Of a DNA stretch of 64,000 nt, positions 49,351-58,608 are shown in pieces; position 1 is the stretch's first letter, and every line of letters begins with the position of its first letter. Under the pieces are notes generated by a model. The model was not told where the DNA came from. It ran no database searches and saw only the letters and a program-made list of their open reading frames with translations. The position numbers and the translations under genes are program-made. Source of the stretch: Nocardia harenae NBRC 108248 (GTDB lineage Bacteria; Actinomycetota; Actinomycetes; Mycobacteriales; Mycobacteriaceae); assembly GCF_001612885.1 (NCBI RefSeq), contig NZ_BDBH01000004.1:1-64000 (forward strand), read 5' to 3'.

Positions 49351-50313
49351 TCAGGCGCCTTTACGCTCCTGCGCCTTCTTGGCGGGCGCCTTGCGCGCGG
49401 TGGTCTTCTTCGCGGTGCTCTTGCTCGCGGTCTTCTTGGCGGCGGTCTTCTTCGCCGGTTCCTTGGCGGCGGCCTTGCTCGCGGTCTTCTTGGCGGGCGC
49501 CTTCTTGGTCGCGCCACCACCCGCGGCCCGGCGCCCGCTCGCCTCCAGACTGCGCTGCAGCGCCGCCACCAGATCCACCACCTCGGCGTCGACCTGCTCC
49601 TTCTCCGGCTCGGGGCGGCTCACCAGGGTGTCCGAGCCATTGGCGATGGCCTCGTCCAGCACCTTGCGCAGCTCGATCTGGTACTCGTCGGTGAACTGCT
49701 CCGGCTCGAAGTCGTCGGACATCGACTCCACCAGCGTCTCCGCCATGGAGATCTCCTGCGGGCGCGGCTTCGAGGCGTCCTGCAGCGATTCGAAGTCGAC
49801 CGCGCGCACCTCGTCCGGCCAGAGCAGGGTCTGCAGCAGCAGCACCCCGTCGTGCACCCGGAGCGCCGCCAGCCTGGTCTTCTGCCGCAGCGTGAAGTGC
49901 ACGAGCGCGGTGCGGTCGATGCGCTCCAGGGTCGCGGCGAGCAGCACGTACGCCTTGGGCGTCGTGGAATCCGGCTCCAGGTAGTAGCTCTTCTCGAACA
50001 GGATCGGGTCGATCTGCTCGGATGGCACGAACTGCAGCACCGGGATCTCGTGTTTCTCCGCCGCGGGGAGCTTGGCGAAGTCCTCGTCGGTGAGCACGAC
50101 CTTCGCGCCCTCCGGCGATTCGTAGGCCTTGTCGATATCGGCGTACTGCACGGATTCCCCGCACACGCTGCACACCCGGTCGTACTTGATCCGCCCGCCG
50201 TCCTTGGCGTGCACCTGATGGAACCGGATGTCGTGGTCCTCGGTGGCGGTGTAGACCTTCACCGGGACGTTCACCAGCCCGAACGCGATCGAGCCCTTCC
50301 AGATAGCCCGCAT
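49351..50313 (-). CDS. ku: Ku DNA-end-binding protein (NHEJ)
   Basis: 320 aa. Begins MRAIWKGSIAFGLVNVPVKVY as bacterial Ku do; the core ring domain runs to about residue 255. From about 265 to the end it has a Lys/Ala-rich tail with repeated AKKTA units, which in other actinomycetes modulates DNA binding. Ku dimers thread onto double-strand ends and recruit LigD. The ATG shares one base with the stop of the lycopene cyclase gene (TGATG), so its translation is coupled to a carotenoid enzyme; ligD is not in the window. Confidence 0.96.
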   Translation of the reverse strand: MRAIWKGSIAFGLVNVPVKVYTATEDHDIRFHQVHAKDGGRIKYDRVCSVCGESVQYADIDKAYESPEGAKVVLTDEDFAKLPAAEKHEIPVLQFVPSEQIDPILFEKSYYLEPDSTTPKAYVLLAATLERIDRTALVHFTLRQKTRLAALRVHDGVLLLQTLLWPDEVRAVDFESLQDASKPRPQEISMAETLVESMSDDFEPEQFTDEYQIELRKVLDEAIANGSDTLVSRPEPEKEQVDAEVVDLVAALQRSLEASGRRAAGGGATKKAPAKKTASKAAAKEPAKKTAAKKTASKSTAKKTTARKAPAKKAQERKGA

Positions 50314-51440
50314 CACTCCATCATGGCCGAACCGCCCGGTCTCTGCGAGAGGACGCGCAGGTCGAGGGTTGCGCGAGCCACCGTGAGCCGGGTGCGGCGG
50401 GGGAGCCGCGGGAAGAGCCCGGCCATGGCGGCGAGCACCCCGGGCAGGTCGTCCGGGCCGGAGAGGTAGGCGCGCTGGCGGTGCGGCGGCAGGGTGAAGA
50501 AGGCGTCGAAGAAGTCAGGGACGCGCTCCGGCGGCAGGGCGAGCAGCGCCCGCAGCCCGGCCGCGCGCAGCACCGCGACCGCCCTGGCGCGCGGGGTCCA
50601 GTACGTCCCGCCGGTGGCGACGGTGTCGGCGGCGGCGAGCGCGGCGGCGACGCTGTAGCCGGTAGCCGGGTGCAGGAGGCCGCCCGCCGCGCCGAAGCGC
50701 TCCCGGCCCGGCCGCCCGCCCTGCACCGGGAAGCGGACCCGTTCGATCTCCTCGGCGCCGGTCAGGGTGATGTCGCGGGCGGTGAGGCGGTGGTGCAGGC
50801 GGCGGCGCAGTTCGCCGTCGTCCAGGGCCGGGCGCCCGGCCAGGCAGGTCTCCTCGAGCAGGACGGTGCCCGCGTCGAGGGGGACGGCGTAGAGGAAGGA
50901 GGGCGGGGCGGCGGGGTCGGCGCCGTTGTCGCGGCGCCAGTCCATGAAGAGCGTCTCGGTGCCGTGCACCCGCGCGGCGGGGACGAGCACGCCGTGCGCC
51001 GTCTGCTCGGCGCGGGCCGGGTCGCGGCGCAGGCCGCGCGCGTCGACGACCCGCTCGGCGCGCAGCTCGGTGCCGGCGGCCAGGGTCACGCTGTGCGGCT
51101 CGCAGCGCACCGCCCGGTCGGCGAAGACCGTCGCGCCGTCGGGGGCGAGCGCCGCCTGGAGCCGCCCGGTGTCGAGTACCGCGTAGGCGCGGGCGAGGCG
51201 GTGTTCGCTGCGCCCCCACGCCACCGGCTCCGGCACCGTCGCCGCGATCACGCCCCGATCGAGCCAGCCGGGAAGCTCGTCCGCCCACACCGCGTAGGTG
51301 GCCCGCCAGCGCCGCTCCGGCGCCGGGTCGACCACCGCGACCGTGCGGCCGTGCGCCAGGCACCGGTGCGCCAGCGCGCGCCCGGCCGGCCCCTGGCCGC
51401 AGACCACGACGTCGAACACCCCGTGTGCGGAATCCGCCAT
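50313..51440 (-). CDS. lycopene cyclase (CrtL/CrtY flavoprotein type)
   Basis: 375 aa. N-terminal dinucleotide fold VFDVVVCGQGPAGRALAHRCL (residues 8-28), ATYAVWADELP near residue 48, FLYAVPLDAGTVLLEETCLAGRPAL near residue 187 and GAAGGLLHPATGYSVAAAL near residue 253, all typical of lycopene beta-cyclases. It would close the ends of lycopene to beta-type rings. No other carotenoid gene (crtE, crtB, crtI) is in the window. ATG at 51440 with GGAGGAG upstream; its stop overlaps the ku start. Confidence 0.87.
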   Translation of the reverse strand: MADSAHGVFDVVVCGQGPAGRALAHRCLAHGRTVAVVDPAPERRWRATYAVWADELPGWLDRGVIAATVPEPVAWGRSEHRLARAYAVLDTGRLQAALAPDGATVFADRAVRCEPHSVTLAAGTELRAERVVDARGLRRDPARAEQTAHGVLVPAARVHGTETLFMDWRRDNGADPAAPPSFLYAVPLDAGTVLLEETCLAGRPALDDGELRRRLHHRLTARDITLTGAEEIERVRFPVQGGRPGRERFGAAGGLLHPATGYSVAAALAAADTVATGGTYWTPRARAVAVLRAAGLRALLALPPERVPDFFDAFFTLPPHRQRAYLSGPDDLPGVLAAMAGLFPRLPRRTRLTVARATLDLRVLSQRPGGSAMME

Positions 51441-51630
51441 ACTGCTCCTCCGGTTTCGCCCGGCAGCCTATCGTCCGCCGGTGCCGCCGCCCGGTGCGAC
51501 GGGAATCACCTTCGCGCTCAGCGACGTTGCGGCGGGCATTGTTACTATCGCCGCGTGCCGGGCCGGTACGGCGGTGATCGCCCAGGTCGGCGGCGCGAAA
51601 CGTGACGATCGCAGGACGAGGGGACTCTCG

Positions 51631-54600
51631 GTGTTCGAACTGACCAGGCGCCGCGCCCGGGTGCTCCTCGTCGTCTTCGCGGCGCTCGCCCTCGGCCTCG
51701 GCGCGTTCGGATCGGGGCTGTTCGACAAGGTGCAGGGCGGCGGCTACAGCGATCCGGGCAGTGAATCCGCCCGTGCCGCAACGGTTCTGCGCGATACCTT
51801 CGGCGAGGCGGCGCCCAACCTGGTGCTGCTCGTCGAGACCGGCTCCTCGGTGGACGACGCCGCCGCGGCCGCCGCCGCCACCACCCTCGCCCGCGACCTC
51901 GCCGCGGAGCCGGGCGTGGCCCGCGTCAGCTCCTACTGGACCGACGGCAAACCAGCAGCACTGCGCAGCGCCGACGGCAGCAAGGGGCTGATCGTCGCCG
52001 GTGTGCTCGGCACCGAGCCCGAGGTGGACGCGCGGATCGGCGACCTCGCCGAGCGCTTCGGCGGCGCGCACGACCCGGTCCAGGTCCGGGTCGGCGGCTA
52101 CGCCATGCTGCTGCGCGAGACGGTGCAGCAGACCGAGAAGGACGTCGTGCTCGGCGAATCCATCGCCTTCCCGGTCACGCTGATCGCGCTGCTCTTCGTC
52201 TTCGGCGGGCTGGTCGCCGCCGCGCTGCCACTGGTGGTCGCCGCCGTCACCGTGCTGCTCACGGTGGGCGCGCTCACCGCCGTCGCGAGCCTCACCGATG
52301 TCGCCGCCACCGCGAGCAATGTCGCCACCCTGCTCGGCCTCGGCCTCGCCATCGACTACAGCCTGCTGCTGATCAGCCGATTCCGCGACGAACTCGACGG
52401 CGGCGCCGAGCCGGCGGCCGCGCTCGCCGCGACCATGCGCTCCGCCGGGCGGACCGTCGCCTTCTCCGCCGTCACCGTCGCCATCGCGCTCGCCGGGCTG
52501 CTGTTCTTCCCGCTGGTGGCGGTGCGCTCGATGGGGTATGCCGGGCTGCTGGTCGCGGCGCTCGCCGCGGTGGTCTCGCTGACCGTGCTGCCCGCGCTCC
52601 TGCTGCTGCTCGGGCCCCGGATCGACAGCGGGCGGCTGCGCCCGCGCCGCCGCGCCACCGGCGCCGCCGCCGACGGCTTCTGGCACCGGCTGGCCACCCT
52701 GGTCATGCGCCGCCCGCTGCCCATCGGGCTCGCCGTCGCCGCTCTGCTGCTGCTCCTCGGCGCGCCGTTCCTGCACGTCAACCTGGGATTCCCGGACGAG
52801 CGGGCACTGCCGGGGGACATGGCGTCGCGGCAGATCGCCGAGACGCTCGCCGCCGATTTCGGGATCACCGAGCAGAACGGGCTCTTCGCCGTGCTGCCGG
52901 ACTCCGCCGACGGCGTCGGCGGGTACGCCACCGCGCTCTCCGAACTGCCCGACGTGCGCCGCGTCGACACCGTCACCGGCAGCTACGCGGGCGGGGCGCA
53001 GTTCGCCGCGCCCGGCCCGCTGCACTCCGGCTTCGGCGCGGACGGCGCCGCCTACCTGACCATCGTCCCCGCCACCGACGACCCCGCCGCGCTCGACCGC
53101 CTGGTCGACGAGGTGCGCGCGGTGCCTGCCCCCTCGCCGGTGCTGATCGGCGGCCTCGCCGCGACCAATGGCGACGCGCTGGCCTCGGTCACCGCCGCGC
53201 TGCCCTGGGCGCTCGGCTTCGTGATCGTGCTCATGCTCGTCGCGCTCTTCCTGCTCACCGGCAGCGTGGTGCTCCCGGTGCTGGCGCTGATCCTGAGCGC
53301 GCTCAGCCTCACCGCCACCTTCGGCGCGCTGGTCTGGATCTTCCAGGACGGGCATCTCTCCGGGCTGCTCGACTTCACCGTCACCGGCGACCTGCCGCCC
53401 ACCGTCCCGGTCATGCTCTTCGGCGTCGCCTTCGGCCTCGCCATGGACTACCAGGTATTCCTGCTCAGCCGGATCGGCGAGGAGTACCGGCGCACCGGCG
53501 ACAGCGAGGCCGCGGTGGCGCTCGGGCTGGAGCGGATCGGGCGGATCGTCACCGCCGCCGCCGTCCTCATCTCGCTGGTGCTGCTCGGCTTCCTCGCCTC
53601 CGACATCACCTTCATGAAGGCGTTCGGCATCGGGTTGCCGCTCGCCGTCCTGGTCGACGCCACCCTGGTGCGCGGGTTCCTGTTGCCCGCCGGGATGAAG
53701 CTGCTCGGGGATCGCGTGTGGTACGCGCCCGGGTTCCTGCGCCGGGTGCACGAGCGGTTCGGGTTCGGCGAGGGTTCGCCGGAGCCGGTTGCGGCCGCCG
53801 CGCCCGCGCGGTGGTTGATCGACGAGAAGCCGAGCGTTTCGCCCGCTCCGGTTCCGGCGCGGGAGTCGTCGGCGTTCCGGTCCGGGACGCGGGATCGGTC
53901 CGCCGTCGAGCGGAGTGGTTCGGCGGCCGCGCGGGCGGTGCCGTCCGGGGTTCGCGGGGGTTCGGCGCGTTCGGCCGAGGTCGCGGAGGTCGGCGAAGCC
54001 ATTGCCTCGGTGGAGCCCGAGGCGGTGTCGCCCGCGGCCCCCGAGCCCACCGTGCGGAAGGGCGGTGTCGCCGCGTCCGCTGCCGAGAAGGCGTCGCCCG
54101 CGCCCGCCGAGCCCGTCGTCTCGAAGGAGGATGTCGCCGCGCCCGTCGCTGAAGCGGTGCCGGAGGCTGGTGAGCCCGCCTGTCCGGAGAGCGGTGTCGC
54201 GGCGCGCGTCGCCGAGGTCGATCGCACGCCGGATGTGCCCGACGCGGACCGCGACGCCTTGCCGGTTGCCGACGTCGATGCAGCGGCGACCGCTGCGGAC
54301 CCGGTCGTCGAGCCGAGCAAAGGGGCGGGGGCGAAGTCCGGCGAGACGGTCGCCGCGGACTCGGCCGACGCGGCGGCTGCGGACAAGGGCTCGGTCACCG
54401 CGACCGCTGCCGGAACTGCCATGGTGGAGGTGCCCGGTCGGGCTGCGGCTGCGGAGACCGTTCCCGCCGAGCAGGCGACAGTGCGGAAGCGCACGCCGCG
54501 GAGGGCTGTCGTGACAGAGCCCGTCGAGGCCGAGGCTCCCCTCGAGAAGGCGCCCGCCAAGCGTGCGCCGCGCAAGGCGGCCGAGGCATCGGCCGCGGCG

Positions 54601-55326
54601 GTGGGCGGGGCGCCTGCCAAGCGCGCGGCGCGGAAGACGCCCGCCGAGAAGACGGCCGCGGCCGTCGCGGCGGACGAGGCGACGCCCGCGAAGAAGGCTG
54701 CCCCGCGTAAGACCGCTGCGCGCAAGCGGGTGGTCTCGGAACCGCAGGCACCGGTCGAGGGCGCAGCTCCCGTCCCGTCGGCGGCCCCTGCCGGTGCCGA
54801 GCCGACGCCCGTGAAGAAGGCTGCTCCGCGTAAGACCGCCCGCAAGGCGGCCGCTCCGCAGGCCGAGGTGCCGCTCGAGGCCCCCGCCGCCCAGGCTCCT
54901 GCCCCTGCCGGGGACGAAAACGCCCCGGCGAAGAAGACCGCGCCCCGCAAGGCGCCTGCCCGGAAAACGGCAGCGTCGGCGGCGGCTCCCGCCCGCAAGA
55001 CGGCGGCACGGAAGACGCCGGCCAAGCGGGCGCCCCGCAAGGCCGCACCTCCGGCCCCCGCGCCGCAGCCGGAGTTCTCGGCCGACGCCGCCCTCCCAGT
55101 CGAACCCGCCCCTCCCGCCGAGGCCCCGACACCACTGCCGCTCTTCTCCGACGCGACCCCGCTCGCACCCGAAACCCCCTCCACCACAACCGCTCCCGCG
55201 AAGAAGGCAGCGGCCAAGCGCACGACCGCGCGTAAAACCTCCGCGAACGGCGCGACCAGAACCCCGGCCGGGCGCGCACCCCGCAAGACCACCGCGGCGC
55301 CGAAGGCCCCGGAGGAAACCCCGTAG
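51631..55326 (+). CDS. MmpL/RND transporter with ~520-residue histone-like C-terminal tail
   Basis: 1231 aa. Residues 1-710 form an MmpL-type RND pump: first helix RRRARVLLVVFAALALGLGAF, two porter loops and about 11 further helices, with the proton-relay Asp-Tyr pairs in LGLAIDYSLLLISRF and FGLAMDYQVFLLSRI. After helix 12 a cytoplasmic tail of 521 residues follows: residues 711-950 Ala/Pro/Glu/Val-rich and acidic, then 951-1231 with about eight copies of a PAKKAAPRKTA-like unit, as in histone H1-like proteins and HupB. The frame is continuous and keeps the genome's third-base bias. GTG start with GAGGGG seven bases upstream. MmpLs export lipids or siderophores in the envelope; the tail is far longer than usual. 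Confidence 0.88.
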   Translation: MFELTRRRARVLLVVFAALALGLGAFGSGLFDKVQGGGYSDPGSESARAATVLRDTFGEAAPNLVLLVETGSSVDDAAAAAAATTLARDLAAEPGVARVSSYWTDGKPAALRSADGSKGLIVAGVLGTEPEVDARIGDLAERFGGAHDPVQVRVGGYAMLLRETVQQTEKDVVLGESIAFPVTLIALLFVFGGLVAAALPLVVAAVTVLLTVGALTAVASLTDVAATASNVATLLGLGLAIDYSLLLISRFRDELDGGAEPAAALAATMRSAGRTVAFSAVTVAIALAGLLFFPLVAVRSMGYAGLLVAALAAVVSLTVLPALLLLLGPRIDSGRLRPRRRATGAAADGFWHRLATLVMRRPLPIGLAVAALLLLLGAPFLHVNLGFPDERALPGDMASRQIAETLAADFGITEQNGLFAVLPDSADGVGGYATALSELPDVRRVDTVTGSYAGGAQFAAPGPLHSGFGADGAAYLTIVPATDDPAALDRLVDEVRAVPAPSPVLIGGLAATNGDALASVTAALPWALGFVIVLMLVALFLLTGSVVLPVLALILSALSLTATFGALVWIFQDGHLSGLLDFTVTGDLPPTVPVMLFGVAFGLAMDYQVFLLSRIGEEYRRTGDSEAAVALGLERIGRIVTAAAVLISLVLLGFLASDITFMKAFGIGLPLAVLVDATLVRGFLLPAGMKLLGDRVWYAPGFLRRVHERFGFGEGSPEPVAAAAPARWLIDEKPSVSPAPVPARESSAFRSGTRDRSAVERSGSAAARAVPSGVRGGSARSAEVAEVGEAIASVEPEAVSPAAPEPTVRKGGVAASAAEKASPAPAEPVVSKEDVAAPVAEAVPEAGEPACPESGVAARVAEVDRTPDVPDADRDALPVADVDAAATAADPVVEPSKGAGAKSGETVAADSADAAAADKGSVTATAAGTAMVEVPGRAAAAETVPAEQATVRKRTPRRAVVTEPVEAEAPLEKAPAKRAPRKAAEASAAAVGGAPAKRAARKTPAEKTAAAVAADEATPAKKAAPRKTAARKRVVSEPQAPVEGAAPVPSAAPAGAEPTPVKKAAPRKTARKAAAPQAEVPLEAPAAQAPAPAGDENAPAKKTAPRKAPARKTAASAAAPARKTAARKTPAKRAPRKAAPPAPAPQPEFSADAALPVEPAPPAEAPTPLPLFSDATPLAPETPSTTTAPAKKAAAKRTTARKTSANGATRTPAGRAPRKTTAAPKAPEETP

Positions 55327-55334
55327 CGTCGTCC

Positions 55335-55382
55335 GGCGGCGAACAGCGCGCCGCCGATCCGAACCGTCTCCTCGGCGAGGAG
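55335..55382 (+). terminator. two strong hairpins after the MmpL gene
   Basis: GGCGGC-N9-GCCGCC at 55335-55355 starts nine bases after the MmpL stop, and CTCCTC-GGC-GAGGAG at 55368-55382 follows. No T-run, as is usual for high-GC actinomycetes, so they are candidates for termination of mmpL or for an attenuator in the ABC-F leader. Confidence 0.3.
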
Positions 55383-55554
55383 CCGGCTGCGCCCAGCGGA
55401 CCGGCGCACTCCGACCGGACAGATCGGCAGCCCCGGCGGGGCCCCGCACGGCGACCGGTAAAATCGGTGGTTCCGGGGCGCCTGGGCCGCGCACACTGCG
55501 CGAAGAGAACCGATCGGCCCCGCCGTCCGAGACGAAAAGCGAGGAGATTTTCCT

Positions 55555-57186
55555 GTGATCACCGCGACCGACCTGGAGGTCCGGGCCGGAGTCCGCACCC
55601 TGCTCACCGCGCCCGGCTCGGCGCTGCGGGTGCAGAACGGCGACCGGATCGGCCTGGTCGGCCGGAACGGCGCGGGGAAGACCACCACGCTGCGCATCCT
55701 GGCGGGCGAGGGCGAGCCCTATGCGGGCACGGTGATCCGCTCGGGCGATGTCGGCTACCTTCCGCAGGATCCGCGCGAGGGCGACCTGGACGTGCTGGCC
55801 AGGGACCGGGTGCTCTCCGCCCGCGGCCTGGACGCGCTGATCCGGCAGATGGAGAAGCAGCAGGCGCTGATGGCCGAGGTCGCCGACGATGCCGAGCGGG
55901 AGCGCGCGGTGCGCAAGTACGGCAGGCTGGAAGAGCGCTTCTCCGCACTCGGCGGCTACGTCGCGGAGAGCGAGGCGGCCCGGATCTGCAGCAGCCTCGG
56001 GTTGCCGGACCGGGTACTCGGCCAGGCGCTGCGCACCCTCTCCGGCGGCCAGCGCCGCCGCATCGAGCTGGCCCGCATCCTCTTCGCCGCCTCGGACGGC
56101 AGCGGCGGCCGCTCGGACACGGTGCTGCTGCTGGACGAGCCGACCAACCACCTCGACGCCGACTCCATCACCTGGCTGCGCGGCTTCCTGCAGAACCACG
56201 ACGGCGGGCTCATCGTGATCAGCCACGACGTCGAGCTGCTCGCCGACGTGGTGAACAAGGTGTGGTTCCTGGACGCGGTGCGCGGCGAGGCCGACGTCTA
56301 CAACATGAGCTGGCAGAAGTACCTGGACGCGCGCGCCACCGACGAGCAGCGCCGCCGCCGCGAGCGCGCCAACGCCGAGAAGAAGGCCTCCGCGCTCAAG
56401 GCGCAGGCCGCCAAGCTCGGCGCCAAGGCGACGAAAGCCACTGCGGCGCAACAGATGGCCAAGCGCGCCGACCGGCTGCTCGCGGAGCTGGACGACGTGC
56501 GGGTCGCCGACAAGGTGGCCAGGATCAAGTTCCCGGAGCCGGCCGCCTGCGGCAAGACCCCGCTCATGGCCTCGAACCTGACGAAGATGTATGGCTCGCT
56601 GGAGATCTTCACCGGCGTCGACCTGGCGATCGACCGCGGCAGCCGGGTGGTGGTGCTCGGGCTGAACGGCGCGGGCAAGACCACGCTGCTGCGGCTGCTG
56701 GCCGGGGTCGAGCAGCCGAGCGCCGGGCAGCTGGACCCGGGGCACGGCCTCAAGGTGGGCTACTTCGCCCAGGAGCACGACACCCTCGACGATCGCGCCA
56801 CCGTCTGGGAGAACATCAGGCACGCCGCGCCGGACGCGGGCGAGCAGGAGCTGCGCGGCCTGCTCGGCGCCTTCATGTTCACCGGGCCGCAGCTGGAACA
56901 GCAGGCGGGCACGCTCTCCGGCGGCGAGAAGACCAGGCTGGCGCTGGCCGGGCTGGTCTCCTCGGCGGCGAACGTGCTGCTGCTGGACGAGCCGACGAAC
57001 AACCTGGACCCGGTCTCCCGGGAGCAGGTGCTGGACGCGCTGCGCACCTACGCGGGCGCGGTGGTGTTGGTGACGCACGATCCGGGTGCGGCCGAGGCGC
57101 TGAATCCGGAGCGCGTGATCCTGCTCCCGGACGGCGCCGAGGACCACTGGTCGGCCGAATATCTGGAATTGATTCAGCTCGCGTGA
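55555..57186 (+). CDS. ABC-F family ATPase (Rv1473-like)
   Basis: 543 aa with two nucleotide-binding domains and no membrane part. Walker A GRNGAGKTT (about 38) and GLNGAGKTT (about 367); signatures LSGGQRRRIELA and LSGGEKTRLALA; Walker B LLLDEPTNHLD and LLLDEPTNNLD. The linker (about 250-325) is the charged double helix that reaches into the ribosome in ABC-F proteins. It probably acts on ribosomes, possibly protecting against macrolide-type antibiotics, rather than in transport. GTG at 55555 with GAGGAG upstream after a 228-base structured leader. Confidence 0.92.
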   Translation: MITATDLEVRAGVRTLLTAPGSALRVQNGDRIGLVGRNGAGKTTTLRILAGEGEPYAGTVIRSGDVGYLPQDPREGDLDVLARDRVLSARGLDALIRQMEKQQALMAEVADDAERERAVRKYGRLEERFSALGGYVAESEAARICSSLGLPDRVLGQALRTLSGGQRRRIELARILFAASDGSGGRSDTVLLLDEPTNHLDADSITWLRGFLQNHDGGLIVISHDVELLADVVNKVWFLDAVRGEADVYNMSWQKYLDARATDEQRRRRERANAEKKASALKAQAAKLGAKATKATAAQQMAKRADRLLAELDDVRVADKVARIKFPEPAACGKTPLMASNLTKMYGSLEIFTGVDLAIDRGSRVVVLGLNGAGKTTLLRLLAGVEQPSAGQLDPGHGLKVGYFAQEHDTLDDRATVWENIRHAAPDAGEQELRGLLGAFMFTGPQLEQQAGTLSGGEKTRLALAGLVSSAANVLLLDEPTNNLDPVSREQVLDALRTYAGAVVLVTHDPGAAEALNPERVILLPDGAEDHWSAEYLELIQLA

Positions 57187-57269
57187 GTTTCATCACAAAT
57201 CGCCGTTGATCGTGGCCGGTGCCTTGTCTAGCCTGGAATGAGCGCTGCTCGGCGACTCGGAGGAAGCCA

Positions 57270-57581
57270 ATGAGCGACAGGCCCACACGCAAGGATCGGC
57301 CCGGAACCGGCAAGACTGCCGCGCCCAGGACAGCCTCTACCAGATCGGCCGGCGCGAAGGCCGCCGGTGAGCCGCCGCTCGCGAAGGGAACCCGGGTCAC
57401 CGGGAAGTCCCGCGATCGGCTGCAGTCCCAGCTCAAGAAGCAGTACGAAGCCGGAGCCAGCATCCGATCGCTGGCCCAGTCGACCGGCCGCTCGTACGGC
57501 TTCATCCACAATGTGCTCGTGGAATCGGATGTGCAATTGCGCAGCCGCGGCGGAGCGAACCGGCGCAAGGCAGCGTCCTAG
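57270..57581 (+). CDS. small helix-turn-helix protein
   Basis: 103 aa. The first ~45 residues are basic and low-complexity (SDRPTRKDRPGTGKTAAPRT...). Residues about 52-95 form a helix-turn-helix: RDRLQSQLKKQYEAGASIRSLAQSTGRSYGFIHNVLVESDVQLRSRGG, a form common next to ABC-F genes in mycobacteria and relatives. ATG at 57270 with GGAGGAAG upstream, 84 bases after the ABC-F stop. Likely nucleoid or promoter binding; targets unknown. Confidence 0.87.
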   Translation: MSDRPTRKDRPGTGKTAAPRTASTRSAGAKAAGEPPLAKGTRVTGKSRDRLQSQLKKQYEAGASIRSLAQSTGRSYGFIHNVLVESDVQLRSRGGANRRKAAS

Positions 57582-57672
57582 CGCCGGACTCCGGCGGTGC
57601 CCGGCTCGTCCGGGTGGCTCGGCTGTGCCCGGGAACGATTGCGGCGCACGGTGGTCCGGCCGAGCACCCGGC

Positions 57673-58602
57673 TCACAGGTCGGCCACCGCACCGTCCCCG
57701 CGGACGAGCAGGTTCGCCAGGCTGCGGAAGATGGGGAGCTCCGCCCTGGTGGCCAGGTGGGCGAATCGGCCCTGCGGGTCCACTTCGAGGAAGTAGTACT
57801 CGCCGTCCAGGCCGATCCGCAGGTCCAGCACCCCGAAGCTGAGCCCGAGCGCGCCCATGAGCGTGGTGAGCGACTTGCCCACCGAGGCGGGCAGCCGCTC
57901 CGGGCGCAGGTGGACCGGGTGCACGCCGCGATCGCCGTGGCCGGGCACCACCCGGACCGCCCACTCCACCCCGTCCACCCAGACCACGCGCAGGTCGCAC
58001 TCGGCGGCGATGTAGTCCTGGAACGCGGTCGGGGTGTTCCGGATGGCCTCGATATCGCCCAGGTCGGCATCGGTGCAGAGCCGGGTGCGGGCGCGGCCGC
58101 CCGCGTTCCCGCGCTTGCGCACCACCGCCCCCGGCCGGGAACCGACGAAGCTGCGTGCCTCGTCCGGGTCGTTGGTGATCAGGGTCTCCGGGATGGCGAA
58201 GCCGGCCCGCCCGGCGGTCTCCAGCTGCACGATGCGCCGGGACGCCGTGCGGTCGGCGCCCGGGTCGTTCACCCAGTAGGCGGGGATGGACCAGAGCAGC
58301 CCCTGCAGGAAGCCGTCGCTCTCCGACTGTGCCTCCGCGCCGCCCGTGCGCGGGACGGTGTGCCCGGTGGTGCGCCGCCACCACACCGAGCGCACGTCGT
58401 CCAGCCCGACGATGCGGGCGAGCGAGCGCGCGGTGCCGCTCCGATCCACCCGGAAACTGCCGGTGCGGGAGGGGAATTCGCGCGGGTCGAGCCGGATGGC
58501 GTTGAGGCCGTGCTGTTCTCGCACGATCGTCGCCAGTGCGGCGGCGTGCCGGTCGTCGGCGTCGGCGACCACGAGGACCGAACTCGAGCCGTGTGCTGTC
58601 AC
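57673..58602 (-). CDS. ATP-grasp ligase of the MvdC/MvdD (graspetide) type
   Basis: 309 aa. A pre-ATP-grasp domain (SSVLVVADADDRHAAALATI, then DVRSVWWRRTTG near residue 73) is followed by an ATP-grasp fold: RKRGNAGGRARTRL, AFQDYIAAECDLRVVWVDG, and the end motif YFLEVDPQGRFAHLATRAELPIF, which corresponds to the EVNPxGQ block of microviridin ligases. Such enzymes join Asp/Glu side chains to Ser/Thr/Lys in a precursor peptide. GTG start. No methyltransferase or recognised precursor gene adjoins; a 34-codon frame (58609-58713) ends 6 bases before the start. Confidence 0.8.
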   Translation of the reverse strand: MTAHGSSSVLVVADADDRHAAALATIVREQHGLNAIRLDPREFPSRTGSFRVDRSGTARSLARIVGLDDVRSVWWRRTTGHTVPRTGGAEAQSESDGFLQGLLWSIPAYWVNDPGADRTASRRIVQLETAGRAGFAIPETLITNDPDEARSFVGSRPGAVVRKRGNAGGRARTRLCTDADLGDIEAIRNTPTAFQDYIAAECDLRVVWVDGVEWAVRVVPGHGDRGVHPVHLRPERLPASVGKSLTTLMGALGLSFGVLDLRIGLDGEYYFLEVDPQGRFAHLATRAELPIFRSLANLLVRGDGAVADL

Positions 58603-58608
58603 CGGCGC

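Noticed and set aside
50515..57147. 2210-codon open frame on the minus strand across mmpL and ABC-F
   Set aside because: Runs antisense through two genes with intact motifs and through the ku-side cyclase in another frame; composition is low-complexity Arg/Gly. An artefact of codon bias.
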